Origin: Selaginella moellendorffii
Lineage: Eukaryota; Streptophyta; Lycopodiopsida; Selaginellales; Selaginellaceae
Reading direction: 5' to 3'
Assembly: GCF_000143415.4 (NCBI RefSeq)
Contig: NW_003314341.1
Coordinates: 308,991-372,990, forward strand
Length of the DNA stretch: 64,000 bases
Shown: piece by piece, positions 60,122 through 64,000 of the stretch
Layout of the letters: each line of letters starts with the position of its first letter
How positions within the stretch are numbered: the stretch's first letter is position 1
Program-made: the position numbers and the translations under genes
Notes under the pieces: generated by a model
The model's database searches: none
Seen by the model: only the letters and a program-made list of their open reading frames with translations
Told to the model about the DNA's origin: nothing

Positions 60122-61723
60122 TGTGAGACACAAAATCCCTAGGCCCCAAAGTGGAGCCGGAAAGGGTGCCACGTGGTAGTGGCCGAAGCGAAAGCCAAAC
60201 GAGCATAACACGTTTGGACTAAAAGCTCCGACTTGGAAGGTCGAGAGCAAGAGTGGAACTCCCAACAAAGTGCTCGAGGAGCAAGCACGAGGCAACCAAA
60301 AAGCAAAGCTCCAAAAAGGGACCCAAAAAGGACCAACACATGACACGTGGAAGTGTCCGAGATGGAGTCCGAGGCGGACCCGAGTTGGAGTCCGAGATGG
60401 ACCCGAAGTGGAGTCCGAGATGGACCCCAAGTGGAGTCTGATATGGAGTCCGAAGTGGAGTCCGAGATGGACCCGAAGTGGAGTCCGATATGGAGTCCAA
60501 GATGGACCCGAAGTGGAGTCCGATATGGAGTCCGATATGGAGTCCGAGATGGAGTCCGAGATGGACCCGAATTGGAGTCTGATATGGAGTCCGAGATGGA
60601 GTCCGAGATGGAACCAAGACCGAGACCGAGACCGAGTCCGAGTCCAAAACCGGGACCGAGACCGAGTCCAAGTCCAAGTTCGAGCCCGAGTCCGAGTCCG
60701 AATACTAATATAGGCAGTTGGGTGAAAGCCCAAAGCGATTGTCCCCCAGGGGGGGGGGGCTGCGGGGGGTTCCAAAAGTATAGTAGGGAGAGTGTGGGGG
60801 TTGGAGCCCAGTGGAGCCAGTTTGGCCAGGAAAGGCCAGTTTGGCCCAAGAAGGCCAGACCCAGTGTTGGGTGATGAGCTGACCACTGGGAAGTCCAAGA
60901 CTAGAGTGAACACGGACCGACAAGCGGGGTACCTTGGTGAAGTGTTCAAGAGCCAACTCTAGTTCCCCCGAGAGATCGACTGGCCGATGCTCCCAGTCCA
61001 AGTGTGCGTGGCACTACCTACTTGGATACCAAGCGTGGCTCAATGGAACCTCGCTCTAAGCCCATGGCTAGAGCACCCAAGGGCGGAAGGCGGGGAGAGT
61101 ACCCCGGTGGCTTGCGTAGGGCCACGGTGTTCCGAAATGTTGTCCCAAAGGCCCAGACTGTGGAAAGGAAGAGGAACAGTCCTCTGGGGTAGTGACCAAG
61201 GACATAGTCGTGGGTGAGGAAGTCCCAGGGGATCGTGGGACTTAGTGGTCGGGCATGTGGGCCTCGATCCAGTGGCAGTGTTGGCAAACACGGCCAGAGG
61301 CAGAAAGGGACTTAGTGGGGACTGATAAAGGGATATTGGGGAAGGCTATTCCCCTTGTCGGTGGGCATCCTAAGGATGCTAAGGAGTGGATCTGAGATGA
61401 CCACTCACGGATGATTTGCCTAGTCTTGGAGAGCCAAGACTGTGATGCAAGGGGTATTGGACTACCAGTGTGGCAAAGGTGATTGGGCATGGCCTTAGCG
61501 TAACAAGCTGCCATGTCGATGGTACCTTTGAGTGTCGGTCATGGGATCGGACACGTGGAGCACTTGGACCAAGTGCAAATGTTGAGTGGCAGGGATGCCA
61601 TTCTCAAGGCTAGCAAGTCCTAAGTCCTAAATTGGACTTATGGAGGTTATGAATGAGACTCCTCCAAGTGGTCGGAGGTGTGGTTGAGTGGCTAAAGTAG
61701 AATGGAAAATTTAGTCGCTTACA
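60122..61723 (+). repeat. 3' LTR of the LARD-like element
   Basis: It is 1602 bp long, starts TGTGAGACAC and ends CGCTTACA, followed by the target duplication ACCAA. The minisatellite at 60358-60613 is the short version. Long frames on either strand here come from the repeat, not from genes. Confidence 0.9.
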
Positions 61724-62110
61724 ACCAAGTTCGAGACAGAGTCTGAGATCCAAGATCGGGTCCGAGACTGAGTCTGAGGTCAAGTCCGAGGTTGAGTCTG
61801 AGATTGGGTCTGAGGTCGAGTCCGAGATTGAGTCCGGGACCGAGTCCAAAGTTGGGTCCGAGATTGAGTCCGAGATCAAGACTAAGACCGAGTTCAAGTA
61901 CTAATACAGGTCGAGGGGTGAAAGCCCAAAGCGTGTGTCTCCCAGAAGGGGGGGGGGGGGGGGTTCCAAAAGTATAGTAGAGTCCAAATTGACTTGAGGT
62001 TGAGATTAGTGCCAAGGGGCTGAGGGACCTTGGGTGGGAGTGAGGAGTGCGGACCACTTTTGAGCTCATGAGCTGAAAAGTTGAGCTTGCGAGTTGAGCT
62101 CAATTTTCAA
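61724..62110 (+). repeat. Right remnant of the older LARD-type LTR
   Basis: Minisatellite units ('gagtctgaggtcaagtccgag') continue after the target duplication. The conserved landmarks 'gtgaaagcccaaagc', a G-run (61948-61963) and 'ttccaaaagtatagtag' follow, in the same order as at 49452-49518. The match fades after about 62000. Together with 47772-47910 it shows that the young element inserted into the minisatellite of an older family member. Confidence 0.75.
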
Positions 62111-62289
62111 TTGCAATTTAATACAAATATTATAAATTTTAAAAAATTAAGGTTATAGAAAACCTAACTTTATACTATATTTTCATAACTCTCTACATTT
62201 TATATGGATAAAACTATTTTAGAGGAGGCTTCTTGTCCAAGAATTTAAATATTTACTATATATAATTTTATTTAAGTTCATCAAAACAT

Positions 62290-63670
62290 AAAATAAATGG
62301 TTCTAATGTTGATAGTTTCAACTCTTGAAATCTTTCTCCTTATGGTAGTAATTCAAGGACTGGGAGCTGCAATATTCATCCCATTGCACAACACATTCAA
62401 AACATATAAAAGATGGAAAAAGAGGATAATGAGAATAATGATCATATATTGGAGATAAATGAAATGATAAAAGATGCAACAATTTAGGTGAAAAAGAATG
62501 CCCCCCTATTTGTTTTAAAAAATTACAATTCCATAAATGCCATATTTATTTCTAGCTTTTGGTGGAAACAGTGGCAACAATTAGTACAACAGTATATACA
62601 CTCTTGCAATATATTGTAATATCATGGCCCTAAACTACTATGAAATATATTTTGAGATGGTAAAGATAGAAAAAAAAAGACACACTAGTATTACAAATAG
62701 TATTGTAAAAAGAAAACTTGGAAGTATACAAAATGAAATGAATGTTTTACTATTAATTATATAAAGTATAAAAAGTATATATTACTGATAGAGAATAAAT
62801 ATTGATAGTCTTGGAGAATATTATTAGCTCCAAAAGTCTTATGACTTAGTAGTAATAAAGCTTGCCTGATGTATATAAATATCCACTTTAGGATCTTAGT
62901 GTAAAGTGTTGATGAAAATGTAGTATATATATGCCTTCCTATATTTCTTATGCTTAGTAAAGTTTAGTTATATGCAAGGAAAGTATTGAATAACAATTAT
63001 GTACTCTCCATTTTTTATTTTGACAATGTGCAATATCTTGGAGCAAAATGGTACTTAATATCAAGTTTATTATTGAATACTAGGCTTTTCACTCCAAGAC
63101 CTATACCAATATCTTCATCAATAAAGAAAAAATAACACTTTAAGTGAACAATTTTCATATTACTAATAGAAGCTTTGGAATTGTACTTTATAGATGTGCC
63201 ACAAACCACTTTCTCAACTACAATTGCCACTTCTTGAGCTGGTGAAGTCCTCTTCCTCTTTATCCCATTATGTAACATCTTAACAGAAGGCCTTGTTTCT
63301 AATATCTTTTTTTCTTAAATGCTAATGCTTTTGAAAGTTACTCTATAGTATATATCAAATCCAATAAACATATTTTATACAAACTTATCTTCTCTTTCTT
63401 TACCTCAAAAGAATACTAGTTTAAGTGCTTACTTTTTAAGAGATTCATAATTGGGGTGTATGTGAGGTCCTCAAGTGGTTGGTTCTAATTAAAAAGATAA
63501 TATTAAAAGGCAACAAAAATAAAGAAGAAATAAGAGACTTCATCTCTTCTAACCACTCTATCCCACAGAAATAAATAATACATTTTGCCCTTGTAAATGG
63601 CACAATTCTTGCAAAACCAACACTTGAATCCAATAATAATGGTGTCACAGGCAAGAGGATTGATTATAGA
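62290..63670 (-). pseudogene. Second MULE-like element copy, internally deleted
   Basis: 62290-62810 matches 12740-13270. 62860-63000 carries the SWIM tail on the minus strand. 63015-63278 reads 'EVAIVVEKVVCGTSIKY' like 14087-14488. 63530-63660 reads 'GFKCWFCKNCAIYKGKMYY' like 28250-28130. The transposase core present at 14.7-15.5 and 27.9-28.1 kb is missing. Because its outer parts join what lies on both sides of the 12.4-kb transposon, this copy supports the view that 15481-27838 is an insertion. Confidence 0.65.
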
Positions 63671-64000
63671 CCTTTCAAAAAATATAAAATTTTTATAGCT
63701 ATTTTGATTACATGTTTCATCTATGCAATCCAAATGCCTACAACAGTAAACTATAGACACTATTCCTTCAAAATGCTAAAGGTGTGTGGTCTTGATCTTA
63801 CGCCAATTTTAGACATTTTACTTGGTCTCCATCCCTTTTCATTTGGAACTAGTGTTGTTGATAAGAGGTTTTAGATCAAAGAAGATATTGTTGTTGTAGT
63901 AGGATGGAAGCTCATATGGAAGCTCACTCATGGGTATATATAGAAATAAGTGTATCTTGATTGAGAAGTGGGAAAAGTGGAAAACATTATTAATATCTTT
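63671..64000. other. Window end, no recognised features
   Basis: AT-rich sequence, probably upstream part of the second MULE-like copy. No frame is convincing. Confidence 0.4.

Larger units (their letters stand above)
47911..61723 (+). mobile_element. Complete LARD-like non-autonomous LTR retrotransposon with nested insertions
   Basis: Long terminal repeats at 47911-50458 and 60122-61723 begin TGTGAGACAC and end CGCTTACA. The element is flanked by ACCAA on both sides (47906-47910, 61724-61728). A primer-binding site for initiator tRNA-Met lies at 50461-50473. After subtracting the chromovirus (51313-56914), the internal region is about 4.06 kb without any recognisable gag or pol frame. This is the definition of a large retrotransposon derivative that must be moved by enzymes of another element. 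LTR divergence outside the minisatellite is low by eye, so insertion is fairly recent. Related decayed copies occur at 4.1-4.9, 8.2, 35.4-36.2 and around 47.8/61.8 kb. Confidence 0.9.

Overview
The window reads as land-plant nuclear DNA, with an AT-rich, transposon-filled background. Supporting signs are a plant-type interstitial telomere repeat (CCCTAAA units at 22755-22787), four copies of a Cassandra-type TRIM whose terminal repeats carry 5S rRNA-derived sequence, a chromodomain-bearing Ty3/gypsy element, MULE-like transposase remains with a SWIM finger, and a bulb-type lectin gene. The gene content of the central element is unlike ordinary angiosperm DNA, so a spore-bearing vascular plant such as a lycophyte or fern is my guess, not a demonstrated fact. 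Many broken reading frames carry stops that a single C-to-T or G-to-A change could explain, as expected of long-methylated repeats.

Layout. 0-15.5 kb: decayed Ty3/gypsy remnants (1.3-3.1 kb on +, 10.2-12.5 kb on -, the latter with a 105-base assembly gap), a decayed copy of a large LTR element (4.1-4.9 kb), an inverted copy (4.9-8.0 kb) of the 31.0-33.4 kb region, and a decayed MULE-like gene (12.7-15.5 kb). 15.5-27.8 kb: a GC-richer, far better preserved 12.36-kb block bounded by exact 23-bp inverted repeats. It splits the MULE-like gene and is probably a large DNA transposon. 27.8-37.5 kb: the other half of the MULE-like gene, a decayed paralogue of the transposon's main gene, and a minus-strand gypsy element containing Cassandra copies and a solo LTR. 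37.5-47.8 kb: mostly empty AT-rich DNA with a lectin gene, its decayed duplicate and a GPN1-like GTPase pseudogene. 47.9-61.7 kb: one complete LARD-like LTR element (2.5- and 1.6-kb LTRs, ACCAA target duplication) that inserted into an older relative. It holds a complete Cassandra in its 5' LTR and a 5.6-kb chromovirus in its body. 62.3-63.7 kb: a second MULE-like copy.

The main candidate for an undescribed system is the 15481-27838 block. It carries two divergent multi-exon genes. On the minus strand, ten exons joined by nine introns of 38-54 nt keep one frame of 1,655 codons. These link a ParB-like domain, a methyltransferase-like fold without the usual catalytic motif, an acidic and repetitive linker, and an FCP1/NIF-type phosphatase domain. 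On the plus strand is a DUF7869-like (RNase H-fold, transposase-like) protein with an En/Spm-Tnp1-like N-terminus. About twenty copies of a 22-bp palindrome (core TGGCATGAGGCCTCATGCCA) are spread through the block, and I see no good copy outside it. Several sit inside the tiny introns, a fixed 8-10 nt before the 3' splice site. The likely division of labour is transposase on +, DNA-binding or regulatory fusion protein on -, and palindromes as binding sites or as spliced mini-elements. That last step is inference.
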